Below are positions 26,465 to 35,334 of a stretch of 64,000 nt of DNA, piece after piece. Numbering within the stretch: position 1 is the stretch's first letter; each line of letters starts with the position of its first letter. The notes beneath the pieces were generated by a model. That model searched no databases. It was given only the letters and a program-made list of their open reading frames with translations, and had not been told where the DNA came from. This stretch comes from UBA10365 sp041441915 (GTDB lineage: Bacteria; Pseudomonadota; Alphaproteobacteria; Rhodobacterales; Rhodobacteraceae): positions 1-64,000 of the forward strand of contig JASDRS010000015.1 in the NCBI GenBank assembly GCA_041441915.1. Direction: 5' to 3'. The translations under genes were made by a program, and so were the position numbers.

Positions 26465-27331
26465 ATGAAAATTGCATTCTTGGGCTTGGGCATTATGGGT
26501 GGGCCAATGGCAGGGCATTTGGCCAAAGCAGGCCATAGCGTGACTGTTTATAATCGCACAGCAGTAAAAGCCGAATCCTGGGTTGCAGCACATGGCGGTA
26601 CTAGAGTAAAGACGCCAGCACTAGCGGCAAAAGATGCTGATTTTGTTATGGCCTGTGTTGGCAATGATGATGATTTACGCGCCGTTTGTTTGGGTTCTGA
26701 CGGCGCTTTGGGTGCGATGAAGTTGGGCGCTGTCTTTGTGGATCACACCACCGTTTCTGAAAAAGTGACGCGTGAACTTTACGCGATTGCCCGAGAGAGA
26801 GGGTGCTCGTTTGTTGATGCACCGGTGTCGGGCGGGCAAGCAGGGGCTGAAAATGGAGTTCTTTCGGTCATGTGTGGTGGTGATAAAACAGCCTTTAATG
26901 TAGCAGAACCTGTTATCGGGGCCTATGCGCGCATCTGTCGGCGTATTGGCGACAGTGGTGCAGGCCAAATCACTAAAATGTGCAATCAAATCGCGATTGC
27001 TGGTCTGGTGCAGGGCTTGTCGGAAGCGCTACATTTCGCACAAAAATCGGAACTTAACGTCGAAAATGTAATCGAAGTAATCAGCCAAGGCGCCGCTGGC
27101 AGCTGGCAGATGTCAAACCGCTATAAGACCATGTTGGATGGTCATTTCACCCATGGTTTTGCTGTGGACTGGATGCGCAAAGATTTGGGTATCTGCCTTG
27201 AGGCGGCCAATAAAAATGGAGCTTCCTTGCCTATAACTGCATTGGTGGATCAATTCTATAAAGACGTACAAAAAATGGGTGGTGGGCGTTGGGATACGTC
27301 ATCTTTGCTTAAACGACTGAATGAAGAATGA
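26465..27331 (+). CDS. NAD(P)-dependent beta-hydroxyacid dehydrogenase (3-hydroxyisobutyrate dehydrogenase family)
   Basis: 288 residues. The Rossmann start MKIAFLGLGIMGGPMAGHL is followed by VYNRT, VFVDHTTVSE, and the substrate-site motif FVDAPVSGGQAGAENG. The catalytic Lys lies in GAGQITKMCNQ near residue 170, and KDLGICLEAA marks the C-terminal helical domain. It reversibly oxidises a small beta-hydroxy acid (3-hydroxyisobutyrate, tartronate semialdehyde or similar); the substrate is not decidable. AAAGGAACACAGT precedes the ATG at 26465. It ends 34 nt before the GMC gene and probably forms an operon with it. Confidence 0.9.
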   Translation: MKIAFLGLGIMGGPMAGHLAKAGHSVTVYNRTAVKAESWVAAHGGTRVKTPALAAKDADFVMACVGNDDDLRAVCLGSDGALGAMKLGAVFVDHTTVSEKVTRELYAIARERGCSFVDAPVSGGQAGAENGVLSVMCGGDKTAFNVAEPVIGAYARICRRIGDSGAGQITKMCNQIAIAGLVQGLSEALHFAQKSELNVENVIEVISQGAAGSWQMSNRYKTMLDGHFTHGFAVDWMRKDLGICLEAANKNGASLPITALVDQFYKDVQKMGGGRWDTSSLLKRLNEE

Positions 27332-27365
27332 CTTGTGCCATCAGGCTTTTAAATCAGAGCAAACC

Positions 27366-28988
27366 ATGACCGAGCAAGGCCCCACTCAGAATTATGACTA
27401 TATTATTGTGGGCGGGGGGTCTGCGGGATGTGTGTTGGCTAACCGACTTTCAGAAAATCCCAAAAATCGCGTTTTACTTTTAGAGGCGGGCAAGAATGAT
27501 AATTGGATCTGGTTTCACATTCCCGCCGGTTATCTGTTTGCTATAGGCAACAAACGCGCTGACTGGTGCTTTGAAACGACACAACAAGTGGGCCTGCATG
27601 GCCGCGCCATTGCATATCCTCGGGGCCGTGTTTTGGGTGGATCATCGGCAATCAATGGTATGATTTATATGCGTGGGCAGGCGCAAGATTACGACAACTG
27701 GCGCCAGTTGGGCCTAACAGGTTGGGGTTGGGATGATGTGTTGCCTGTGTTTAAATCACACGAAGACCATTTCCTTGGGGCGAGCGACATGCACGGTGTA
27801 GGTGGTGAATGGCGGGTCGAAGCACCGCGGATATCGTGGCAGGTTCTTGATCGTTATCGCGATGCTGCTGCCGAATGTGGCATTAAAAAAATAGAAGATT
27901 TTAACTTAGGAGACAATGCGGGATCGGCCTATTTCCAGGTAAATCAACGCCGTGGTCTGCGCTGGTCGGCGGCCAAAGGCTTTTTAAAGCCTGTCATGCA
28001 CCGTAAGAACCTGCGGGTTGAAATGGGCTGCTTGGTGGATAAGGTTTTGATTAAAGACGGTGTGGCTCATGGTATTGAGTGGCGCCAAGATGGCCAAGTG
28101 CGTCAGGCCTTTGCCGCGCACGAAATTGTTCTTACCGCTGGCGCGGTGGGTTCGGTGCAGATTCTGATGCGTTCGGGGATTGGCGACGGGCAGGTGCTGT
28201 CGACGCTTGGCATTGAACCCAAATGTGATCTGCCAGGCGTGGGGGCAAATTTCCAAGACCATCTTCAATTACGGATTATTTTTAAAGTTAAGGGCATTAA
28301 GACCCTGAATGAAACTTATGCCAATTTGTTTAAGCGTAGTTTGATGGGCTTGAATTACATCGTCAATAGGCGCGGTCCTTTAACCATGGCCCCGTCTCAA
28401 TTGGGGATGTTTGCGCGCTCTGGCCCCGATGTTGACCGGGCTGATTTGCAGTTTCATGTTCAACCCCTATCTTTGGATAAATTTGGCGAACCTCTGCACC
28501 GTTTTAGCGCTTTAACCGCGTCGGTGTGCAATTTGCGCCCCGAAAGCCGCGGCCATATTGCAATTTCCAGCACCGACCCGATGGTAGCTCCCGTGATAGC
28601 GCCCAATTACTTGTCCGCGCAGCGTGACCGCATAATAGCGGCGCGGTCCATTCGCCTTGCGCGCCTCATCATAGCTGCACCCGCCTTGCGCGCCTATAGT
28701 CCAGAAGAATTTTTACCCGGCCATGATTTGGGTGATAGCGATGAGGCTCTGATCAAAGCTGCAGGCGATATTGGAACAACAATCTTTCATCCAGTTGGTA
28801 CTGCCAAGATGGGACTTAGGTCAGACCCAATGGCGGTTTTGGATGAGCGTTGCCGCGTCTTTGGCCTAAAGGGACTACGAGTCGCTGACGCTTCTGTGAT
28901 GCCTTTTATCACTTCGGGTAACACAAACTCTCCTACAATCATGATCGCCGAGAAAGTCTCCGCCTACATTTTGCAAGATAATATGTGA
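27366..28988 (+). CDS. GMC family FAD-dependent alcohol/choline dehydrogenase
   Basis: 540 residues. FAD-binding start YIIVGGGSAGCVLANRLSE, LLLEAG, GMC signature RGRVLGGSSAINGMIYMRG, second signature TAGAVGSVQILMRSGIG, and the C-terminal catalytic part TTIFHPVGTAKMG with NTNSPTIMIAEK. It oxidises an alcohol, choline or sugar-like substrate, passing electrons to FAD. The ATG at 27366 is chosen; an ATG at 27321 overlaps the previous gene by 11 nt and is possible. No betaine aldehyde dehydrogenase adjoins, so choline is not supported by context. Confidence 0.9.
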   Translation: MTEQGPTQNYDYIIVGGGSAGCVLANRLSENPKNRVLLLEAGKNDNWIWFHIPAGYLFAIGNKRADWCFETTQQVGLHGRAIAYPRGRVLGGSSAINGMIYMRGQAQDYDNWRQLGLTGWGWDDVLPVFKSHEDHFLGASDMHGVGGEWRVEAPRISWQVLDRYRDAAAECGIKKIEDFNLGDNAGSAYFQVNQRRGLRWSAAKGFLKPVMHRKNLRVEMGCLVDKVLIKDGVAHGIEWRQDGQVRQAFAAHEIVLTAGAVGSVQILMRSGIGDGQVLSTLGIEPKCDLPGVGANFQDHLQLRIIFKVKGIKTLNETYANLFKRSLMGLNYIVNRRGPLTMAPSQLGMFARSGPDVDRADLQFHVQPLSLDKFGEPLHRFSALTASVCNLRPESRGHIAISSTDPMVAPVIAPNYLSAQRDRIIAARSIRLARLIIAAPALRAYSPEEFLPGHDLGDSDEALIKAAGDIGTTIFHPVGTAKMGLRSDPMAVLDERCRVFGLKGLRVADASVMPFITSGNTNSPTIMIAEKVSAYILQDNM

Positions 28989-29144
28989 TTTTTTTATCAC
29001 ATACATGAGAGGCTTAGGCGCTTTTCCGCTTATTGATTCTTAATTATTATAATAATTAACTTTATATTTCAATATATTGGCTACTTTTTTTATAAATTAA
29101 AATAATTTAGTATGAATTAATTTGCTTTATGCCATATATGGTGT

Positions 29145-29160
29145 GCGGCGAATAAGCCGC
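29145..29160 (+). other. Leader hairpin before the microprotein pair
   Basis: GCGGC-GAATAA-GCCGC is a 5-bp GC stem in an otherwise very AT-rich leader, about 10 nt before the TAGGAGG ribosome-binding site of the first microprotein gene. It could stabilise the 5' end of the message or mask the site. The role is inferred. Confidence 0.4.
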
Positions 29161-29183
29161 TACAATATAGGAGGAAATACCTT

Positions 29184-29399
29184 ATGGAAAAAACAAAAGG
29201 TGTCGTTAAGTCACTTACCGAGATTGCAGTAGCACTTTTGTCGCTTGCGATCGTAGCGTCTTTGCTTGTTGGTCCGTCAAATATGTCGTTCCTTGGCGAC
29301 GTTGTTGGAAACATTACTGATCTGGTACGCACTTTGGGTAGCGCTGGCTTAGCCGGTCTTATTTCGTTGGGCATTATCCTTGCACTGATGGATCGCTAA
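29184..29399 (+). CDS. Two-helix membrane microprotein, first of a related pair
   Basis: 71 residues behind a near-perfect ribosome-binding site (TAGGAGG, 9 nt spacing). Charged N terminus (MEKTKGVVKS), a first hydrophobic helix at about 12-30 (EIAVALLSLAIVASLLVG), an amphipathic middle (FLGDVVGNITDLVRTLGS), and a second Gly-rich helix at about 52-68 (SAGLAGLISLGIILAL), ending in DR. It aligns with the following gene product: EIA, LL-G, N-x-x-x-L-(I/V)-x-x-(L/V)-GS, then a hydrophobic helix. It is probably an inner-membrane oligomeric protein; family and function are not known to me. Confidence 0.82.
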   Translation: MEKTKGVVKSLTEIAVALLSLAIVASLLVGPSNMSFLGDVVGNITDLVRTLGSAGLAGLISLGIILALMDR

Positions 29400-29439
29400 T
29401 ACTCACAATTGACAACTCCTTATCCAATAGGATGAAAAG

Positions 29440-29688
29440 ATGAATAAGCTTATTGCCTCAATGAATGCGATGTTAGTGCTAATCTATAAAGTCGCTGAAA
29501 TTGCTTTGGTATTTGTAGGCCTGATTGTTCTGATTTATCTGCTATTGGGTAAGGATTCTGGTGACTATACGATTGAGGTGATGACCAACCTTTCTCTGTT
29601 AATAAATGCAGTTGGATCTCAAACTCTTGTTGCATTGGCAATTATTTTTGTGGGCTATTTGTATTTTGCCAACAAAAAGAAAAAATAG
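29440..29688 (+). CDS. Two-helix membrane microprotein, second of a related pair
   Basis: 82 residues, 40 nt after the first microprotein gene, with ATAGGATG before the ATG. Helix 1 is at about 14-36 (IYKVAEIALVFVGLIVLIYL), a middle segment holds VMTNLSLLINAVGS, helix 2 is at about 60-77 (TLVALAIIFVGYLYFA), and the tail is NKKKKK-like and basic, suggesting both ends face the cytoplasm. The layout and key residues match the first gene, suggesting an old duplication. A holin-like, channel-like or structural role is conceivable; none is shown. Confidence 0.82.
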   Translation: MNKLIASMNAMLVLIYKVAEIALVFVGLIVLIYLLLGKDSGDYTIEVMTNLSLLINAVGSQTLVALAIIFVGYLYFANKKKK

Positions 29689-29813
29689 ACTGTATTTATA
29701 AAATACATATAATTTGATGCTGTTCTTTAATTGCTTAATGGGCACATAAAGTGTTGCGTTCTATCTTGTAGCGCGACAAATCTTAGCGGCATAGTTGCCC
29801 GAAGGGGGGGCAT

Positions 29814-31259
29814 ATGCCATCATTTATGATTCAGGGTGCAGGTTCAAACGTTGGCAAGTCTTTGCTTGTCGCTGGCCTTTGTCGTGCCGCCAAATTACGT
29901 GGCTTGTCTGTTGCGCCATTTAAACCGCAAAATATGTCAAATAATGCCACCGTGACTCACGATGGGGGCGAAATAGGCCGTGCCCAAGCGCTACAAGCTT
30001 TGGCTTGTGGTCTTGAGCCAATGATAGACATGAACCCCGTACTTTTGAAGCCTGAATCCGAAACCGGTTCGCAAGTGATAGTGCAGGGCAAGCGTAGGGA
30101 GACGGTGCGTGCGCGTGACTATGCCGCCCTTAAGCCCAAGCTTTTGGCACCCGTTCTGGAAAGCTTTTATCGACTTAGAGCCACCTATGATCTAGTGGTT
30201 GTTGAAGGCGCAGGCAGCCCGGCCGAGGTAAATCTACGCGAGGGCGACATTGCCAACATGGGTTTTGCTGTGGCAGCCGATGTACCGGTAGTAATTGTGG
30301 GCGATATTGATCGTGGTGGGGTGATAGCCCAAATGGTTGGCACGCATCAGGTTTTATCGGCTCAAGATCGCTCAATGATTGCCGGTTTTTTGATCAATAA
30401 ATTTCGTGGTGATATAAGCCTTTTTGACGATGGTTACCGAATGATTTCCGAGCAAACCCACTGGCAGGGCTTTGGCGTTGTTCCATTTTTTGACAGGGCG
30501 CATTTTTTGCCCGCTGAAGACGCGCAAGACTTGCCCAGAACTGGCCCTAAGGCCGCCCTTAAGGTTGCGGTTTTAACATTTTCGCGGATTGCAAATTTTG
30601 ACGATCTCGATCCCCTGTCGCAAGAACCAGATTTGCAGTTGCTGATGATTAAGGCGGGACAAGCGCTGCCAGGCGATATTGACTTGGTAATTTTGCCCGG
30701 CTCTAAATCAACGCGTGGTGATCTGGCTTTTTTGCGAGCTCAGGGTTGGGATATAGACCTCGCCGCTCATGTGCGACGTGGTGGCCTTGTGCTTGGTATC
30801 TGTGGTGGATATCAAATGCTGGGTCATCTGGTATGTGATCCTTTGGGGATAGAAGGTGCAGCGGGCGATACCTTGGGCCTCGGCCTTTTGGATGTGACAA
30901 CCCACATGACACCCCATAAGAAACTTATACGTGTTCAGGGTAAACATTGCGCCACAGATATGCCGATCGAGGGGTATGAAATACATATAGGCCAAACCGA
31001 GGGTCCCGACCGCGGTCGCCCCTTTGCGCAAATAGCCAACCAAGCTGAAGGCGCCATTTCGCCGAGTGGCCGCATCATGGGTAGTTATTTACACGGTATG
31101 TTTGCACAAGACGCTTTTAGGGGGGCCTTTTTGCGCCAATTGGGTGCTACAGCGGCCAACACCGAATATGGTGCCGTCGTTGAACAAACACTTGATGCTT
31201 TAGCCGCACATTTAGAATTGGTCTGCGATGTTGACGGACTTTTGGCCCTAGCGCGCTAA
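29814..31259 (+). CDS. cobQ: Cobyric acid synthase CobQ
   Basis: 481 residues. N-terminal P-loop IQGAGSNVGKSLLVAGL, FKPQNMSNNA, VVVEGAGSPAEVNL, and the C-terminal amidotransferase nucleophile in LGICGGYQMLG (about residue 330), with GSYLHGMF supplying the His. It amidates side chains b, d, e and g of adenosylcobyrinic acid a,c-diamide. It lies apart from the main cob run (9 kb away), and I see no B12 riboswitch in the 125 nt before it. An AAGGGGGGGC stretch precedes the ATG. Confidence 0.95.
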   Translation: MPSFMIQGAGSNVGKSLLVAGLCRAAKLRGLSVAPFKPQNMSNNATVTHDGGEIGRAQALQALACGLEPMIDMNPVLLKPESETGSQVIVQGKRRETVRARDYAALKPKLLAPVLESFYRLRATYDLVVVEGAGSPAEVNLREGDIANMGFAVAADVPVVIVGDIDRGGVIAQMVGTHQVLSAQDRSMIAGFLINKFRGDISLFDDGYRMISEQTHWQGFGVVPFFDRAHFLPAEDAQDLPRTGPKAALKVAVLTFSRIANFDDLDPLSQEPDLQLLMIKAGQALPGDIDLVILPGSKSTRGDLAFLRAQGWDIDLAAHVRRGGLVLGICGGYQMLGHLVCDPLGIEGAAGDTLGLGLLDVTTHMTPHKKLIRVQGKHCATDMPIEGYEIHIGQTEGPDRGRPFAQIANQAEGAISPSGRIMGSYLHGMFAQDAFRGAFLRQLGATAANTEYGAVVEQTLDALAAHLELVCDVDGLLALAR

Positions 31260-31674
31260 ACGTGTGGAGGATGGCAGGTTTGAAGTGACTTGAACCCCAA
31301 ACCAAAACGGTTTTATCAAGTCAATGAAATAAATGGGTTAACCGCACCAAAGATCTGAGGGATACTAAATAATATAATTTTACTATTTATCAATAGTTTA
31401 ACACTAAATATTAGTGTTCTGGCAATCTTTCCTAAATATATTTTAAACACTTTTTATTGTTATTTATGCTCTTGTTTAGAGTAACTACTATAGGAAAGTT
31501 TGGACCAGACTTCTTTGCGGGGCATCAATAATTTAAATATATCTGTAGTAGTGCAATGTCCGTGGGGTCACGTCAAACTTTTAGCACAATTTTTTTAAAT
31601 GTTGGGCATTTCGACATATTGTTCCCCCGTTGCAATAATCCTAGCTCTTGGGCTGGATTGGGGCAACTAGCGGA
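31260..31674. other. Convergent intergenic with an 8-bp inverted repeat
   Basis: 415 nt between the convergent cobQ and metal transporter genes. It contains AACACTAA-ATA-TTAGTGTT (31400-31418), a perfect 8-bp inverted repeat with a 3-nt loop, AT-rich and without a T tract. No gene is recognised. Confidence 0.45.
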
Positions 31675-32814
31675 TTAATTCAAAAACCCAGGCGCAAAGA
31701 AGTAAAAACCATAGGCTGCCATCATTGCGGGTACGGTGGAATACGCCGTGGCCAAGATAGCTGCGCGTGGGTTCAAGGCAATTGCAGGAAACAGCGCGTC
31801 GCCATCGTTGGAAATGGCATTGCCCATCAAGGCTGCAAACGGGATCAGTCCATTGATGTAAAGTGTCGTCACCAAAACCTGCGGCCCACATCCGGGCACA
31901 AGGCCGATGATCACGCCAATCAGTGGAAGCAGTGGCGCGACCGTAGAAAACATTGTCTCAAGGTCCAATCCAGAAAAAGCTACTATATAATCATAGGCTA
32001 AATAGGCACCAATCACCCAGACAGAGATGAACGCAGTTTCTTCGGCCATGCGGGTGAACGGGCTGTCATTTTGATTGGTCATCGCCGTGACGGTCGATGC
32101 GGCCCATATGCTTAGGCCAATCGCGGTGCCGATCAGGCCAACAGCAGTCACTAATGATCCATAAACCGCGTATACGTTGGCGCCGGACAGTTGCGTGATA
32201 CCGATCATTAAACCTGGTGCGGCAGACACTAAAAATGCATAGTCACGCAGGCGGGTTTGCCCAATCAAGGGAGCCAGCTCGCATTGTGCACTGGTGTTGG
32301 CAACCATTTTTTCTATCGAAAATGCATCAACGACCCAGCCGGACAAAATCCCAATCGCAAACGACATTGGCAGGACTACCATCGCGACATCAGGGCGGGT
32401 CGCGATCAGGAGGAAAGCCGCATCCCCCATTGTGGCCGTAAGCGTGGCAACCACAGCGCCAAAGCCCACGTTGCCTGATGAATACGCCGCCACAACAACG
32501 ACCGCGCCACCGCAACCAGGTGTGGCACCCAACAGAGCCGCCAGTGGAACTTGGAATCCCTTTGCGCCCTTAAGGGCCTCGCCAATGTTGAAGTTGAACA
32601 CCCGCTCTGAGCCGTAAAACAGCAGCAGGGTGGCAGCAACAAACGCAGACACCTGTGTATATGCATCAACCATCAGTCCTCGGGTCAATTCACCCAGCAG
32701 GCCTGGTGCCAGAGCCAATGCCAGAAGGATCAGCACTACGACCAACCGCTTGGGCTTAAATGGCCCAATTCTGCGGATTTGCGATCCGTTAGCCATATGT
32801 TGAGTCGCGTTCAT
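31675..32814 (-). CDS. Putative manganese transporter / 10-TM heavy-metal exporter family
   Basis: 379 residues with about ten membrane helices. The duplicated core motif is visible: GATPGCGGAVVVVAAYSSGNVGFGA in the first half and GLVPGCGPQVLVTTLYINGLIPF in the second, the hallmark of the putative 10-TM heavy-metal exporter family (also named putative manganese transporter). The Cys in both PGCG motifs may bind metal. The ATG at 32814 is chosen because an upstream ATG at 32853 falls inside the -10 element. A palindrome and a second inverted repeat lie at the promoter, suggesting metal-responsive repression. Confidence 0.82.
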   Translation of the reverse strand: MNATQHMANGSQIRRIGPFKPKRLVVVLILLALALAPGLLGELTRGLMVDAYTQVSAFVAATLLLFYGSERVFNFNIGEALKGAKGFQVPLAALLGATPGCGGAVVVVAAYSSGNVGFGAVVATLTATMGDAAFLLIATRPDVAMVVLPMSFAIGILSGWVVDAFSIEKMVANTSAQCELAPLIGQTRLRDYAFLVSAAPGLMIGITQLSGANVYAVYGSLVTAVGLIGTAIGLSIWAASTVTAMTNQNDSPFTRMAEETAFISVWVIGAYLAYDYIVAFSGLDLETMFSTVAPLLPLIGVIIGLVPGCGPQVLVTTLYINGLIPFAALMGNAISNDGDALFPAIALNPRAAILATAYSTVPAMMAAYGFYFFAPGFLN

Positions 32815-32830
32815 TTCAATAATTTTCTTT

Positions 32831-32847
32831 TTGAGAATAACTCTCAA
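32831..32847 (-). promoter_or_regulatory. Palindromic operator candidate in the metal transporter leader
   Basis: TTGAGA-N5-TCTCAA, a perfect inverted repeat placed just after the predicted -10 box and 17 nt before the chosen ATG, so over the expected transcription start. The spacing and symmetry fit a Fur-superfamily or MntR-type repressor (in alphaproteobacteria Mur is the manganese sensor). The regulator is inferred, not shown. Confidence 0.55.
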
Positions 32848-32851
32848 TCGC

Positions 32852-32880
32852 ATTTATAGCACTTGCAACCATTTGAGCAA
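32852..32880 (-). promoter_or_regulatory. Predicted sigma-70 type promoter of the metal transporter
   Basis: On the minus strand TTGCTC (32875-32880) and TATAAAT (32852-32858) are 16 nt apart. A second inverted repeat, GCACTTGC-N10-GCAAGTGC (32859-32884), covers the spacer and the -35 element, so repressor binding there could also block RNA polymerase. Confidence 0.5.
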
Positions 32881-32884
32881 GTGC

Positions 32885-33409
32885 AAAGTTGTTTTTAATT
32901 ATTTTGGAGCAAAACATTGTCTGACAAACAACAGGCCTGCTAATAGCTTTTAGCACGACACTTCACCGAAGTAATCCCCACGCCCAAGCCCGCGGCGTAC
33001 AAAAATTTGCGGCGACCTTTGATCGGCATAATTACCTAGGCCTAAAAATTTTTCTGGTTCAAGGGTGAGGCTGAACGCGATTGAATATTCCGATTCGATG
33101 ATAGCAATATGATGAATGGTGTCTTACGTGAGAAATGTGAAAAGATATGGATTAGATTTGAAGATGGTGTGACGATGTGGTTGCATAATTTGAGGCAGAT
33201 GTTCGCCTACTTAACTGCCAAGGCTGGCGCTGATTTTTTGATTTACAGTACCTTATAGGATACTTGGACATATCCATGACCGCGCGGCATCGGGGGTTTA
33301 TTCAAAGCAGAGCAATGACTTATGTTATGAGTGGCCGTTGTGAGTTGGGTGTGCCTGGTCAAAATCTGGTTATATGACACACCCAGCACAAGCTAAGTCA
33401 TTGACAAGA
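32885..33409. other. Intergenic, no gene recognised
   Basis: About 525 nt between the metal transporter promoter and the tRNA. A 49-codon open frame at 33109-33258 (plus) lacks a ribosome-binding site and matches nothing I know. No RNA gene was recognised. Confidence 0.4.
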
Positions 33410-33486
33410 TGGTAGGCCCGAAGGGACTCGAACCCCTAACCAAAGCGTTATGAGCGCTCTGCTCTAACCAGTTGAGCTACGGGCCC
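33410..33486 (-). tRNA. tRNA with anticodon CAU, probably tRNA-Ile2 (lysidine)
   Basis: 77 nt including an encoded CCA. The acceptor GGGCCCG pairs with CGGGCCT, the D loop is AACTGGTTA, the anticodon loop CTCATAA gives CAT, and the T arm contains GTTCGAGTC. Base pairs C4-G69 and C5-G68 are positive determinants for TilS lysidine synthase, favouring Ile(AUA) decoding over elongator Met; the first pair is G-U, not the C-A mismatch of initiator tRNA. Confidence 0.85.
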
Positions 33487-33599
33487 ATCCTCCGCTTGGA
33501 TTACGGCTTAGAAGCGGCAAGGTCAAGCGGGTCTGGGCGTTGCGCCCCTCGATTGCATCGTTTATTGGAGGGCAATAGCCTAAGCAATCAGGGAATAAG

Positions 33600-34652
33600 A
33601 TGAGTAACCAAGTTAAAAATTGGCTAACCTATGCCGATGCAGGCGTTGATATTGATGCAGGCAATGAATTGGTTGAACGTATTAAGCCCGCTGCCAAACG
33701 TACCCAACGTTCTGGGTCGATGTCAGGCCTGGGTGGTTTTGGTGCTTTGTTCGACCTTAAGGCCGCTGGCTATAATGATCCCATCCTTGTTTCGGCAACC
33801 GATGGGGTTGGCACCAAATTACGTATCGCGATTGACACTGGCCTTGTTGACACGATCGGTATCGATCTTGTGGCGATGTGCGTCAATGATTTAGTCTGTC
33901 AAGGGGCTGAGCCTTTGTTCTTTTTAGATTACTTTGCTACTGGTAAGCTGAATATTGACCAAGCCGCGCGTATCATCAATGGGATAGCGGCAGGCTGTGA
34001 AGCATCACATTGCGCACTGATTGGTGGCGAAACAGCTGAAATGCCAGGTATGTACCATGCCGATGACTTTGACCTGGCAGGCTTTGCTGTAGGCGCGCTT
34101 GAACGCGGGCAAGATCTGCCCGCGGATGTGACATTGGGAGATGTGATTCTTGGCCTTGGTTCAAACGGCTTACACTCAAATGGTTATTCCCTTGTGCGTA
34201 AAGTTGTTGAAGTTTCGGGCTTGGGTTGGGTCTCCCCCTGCCCATGGGACGGCTCGCAAAGCCTGGACGCTGCCCTTTTGGCCCCAACGAGGCTTTATGT
34301 GATCCAAGTGCTTGCAGCAATACGTGCGGGTGGTGTGCATGCCTTGGCCCACATTACGGGTGGCGGCTTGACCGAAAACCCATCCCGCGTGGTACCCGAA
34401 GGAATGGCCTGTAAAATTGATCTGTCCACTTGGACTTTACCACCCGTCTTTGCTTGGCTGGCCAAAACAGCAAATATACAAGAGGTTGAGCTTTTAAAGA
34501 CCTTTAACTGTGGCATTGGCATGATACTTATAGTATCGCCTGATCGCGTCGATGCGTTGCAGAGAGAGCTGAGTGCATTTGGTGAAGGTGTGGTGCGTAT
34601 GGGGGAAATTTGTCAAGGCGAAGGAGTTATTTATAAGGGCCATTTACTGTGA
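33600..34652 (+). CDS. purM: Phosphoribosylformylglycinamidine cyclo-ligase (AIR synthetase) PurM
   Basis: 350 residues: YADAGVDIDAGNELVERIKP, SGLGGFGALFDLK, ILVSATDGVGTKLRIA, MCVNDLVCQGAEPLFFLDYFATGKL, GGETAEMPGMY, GLGSNGLHSNGYSLVRKV and HITGGGLTENPSRV, all canonical PurM motifs. It closes the imidazole ring of purine precursors with ATP. The ATG follows a GGGAATAAG stretch. It overlaps purN by 4 nt (GTGA), the standard purM-purN pair. Confidence 0.97.
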   Translation: MSNQVKNWLTYADAGVDIDAGNELVERIKPAAKRTQRSGSMSGLGGFGALFDLKAAGYNDPILVSATDGVGTKLRIAIDTGLVDTIGIDLVAMCVNDLVCQGAEPLFFLDYFATGKLNIDQAARIINGIAAGCEASHCALIGGETAEMPGMYHADDFDLAGFAVGALERGQDLPADVTLGDVILGLGSNGLHSNGYSLVRKVVEVSGLGWVSPCPWDGSQSLDAALLAPTRLYVIQVLAAIRAGGVHALAHITGGGLTENPSRVVPEGMACKIDLSTWTLPPVFAWLAKTANIQEVELLKTFNCGIGMILIVSPDRVDALQRELSAFGEGVVRMGEICQGEGVIYKGHLL

Positions 34653-35254
34653 GTTCAGCTCCTAAACGGGTGGCATTGCTGATTTCAGGGGGCGGTTCAA
34701 ACATGCTGGCTCTTTGTCAGGATATGGTGGGAGATCATGCGGCGCGGCCCGCTTTGGTTTTGGCTAATAGCCTCGATTCTTGCGGACTGGTAAAGGCACA
34801 AGCCTTAGGCATCGCTACCCAGATGATTGATCGTAAATCCTTTGGCACCGATCGCGCTGCTTTTGAACTAAAACTTACCCAAGTGCTTAAGAAAGTAAAT
34901 CCTGACATCATCTGCTTGGCGGGTTTTATGCTCATTCTAAGTTCCGCCTTCATACACCAGTTTGAAGGTCGTATGCTCAATATTCACCCATCGCTTTTAC
35001 CAAAATACCCCGGACTTGATACCCATGCCCGCGCCCTTGCCGCCGGCGACGAAAAAGCGGGCTGTAGCGTACATTTGGTCACGCCAGAACTTGATTCAGG
35101 GCCTATTTTGGGTCAAAAAAGCGTACCTATTTTGCCTCAAGACACGCCTGAAATATTGGCTGCCCGTGTTCTAGTTGCCGAACATCAGCTCTATCCAAAG
35201 ATTTTGCGCGCTTTTGCCGTAGGACCCGTGCCTGCGCCCTCAGTTTGCACCTAA
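34649..35254 (+). CDS. purN: Phosphoribosylglycinamide formyltransferase PurN
   Basis: 201 residues: VALLISGGGSNMLAL, LVLANSLDS, the catalytic Asn/His region MLNIHPSLLPKYPGLDTHARAL, and GCSVHLVTPELDSGPILGQK. It formylates GAR using 10-formyl-tetrahydrofolate in purine synthesis. The start is GTG, overlapping the purM stop by 4 nt. The C-terminal 10-15 residues beyond AVGPVPAP are unremarkable. Confidence 0.96.
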   Translation: MSSAPKRVALLISGGGSNMLALCQDMVGDHAARPALVLANSLDSCGLVKAQALGIATQMIDRKSFGTDRAAFELKLTQVLKKVNPDIICLAGFMLILSSAFIHQFEGRMLNIHPSLLPKYPGLDTHARALAAGDEKAGCSVHLVTPELDSGPILGQKSVPILPQDTPEILAARVLVAEHQLYPKILRAFAVGPVPAPSVCT

Positions 35255-35334
35255 ACAAGGGTTTTATTTTCCTGTCATGGTCACTATATCAAACATGGCG
35301 GGATGAACCCGCAAACTCCAAACAGCGGGATATT

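Noticed and set aside
33109..33258. 49-codon plus-strand open frame between the metal transporter and the tRNA
   Set aside because: Starts with two Met codons but lacks a ribosome-binding site or known pattern; kept only as a note.
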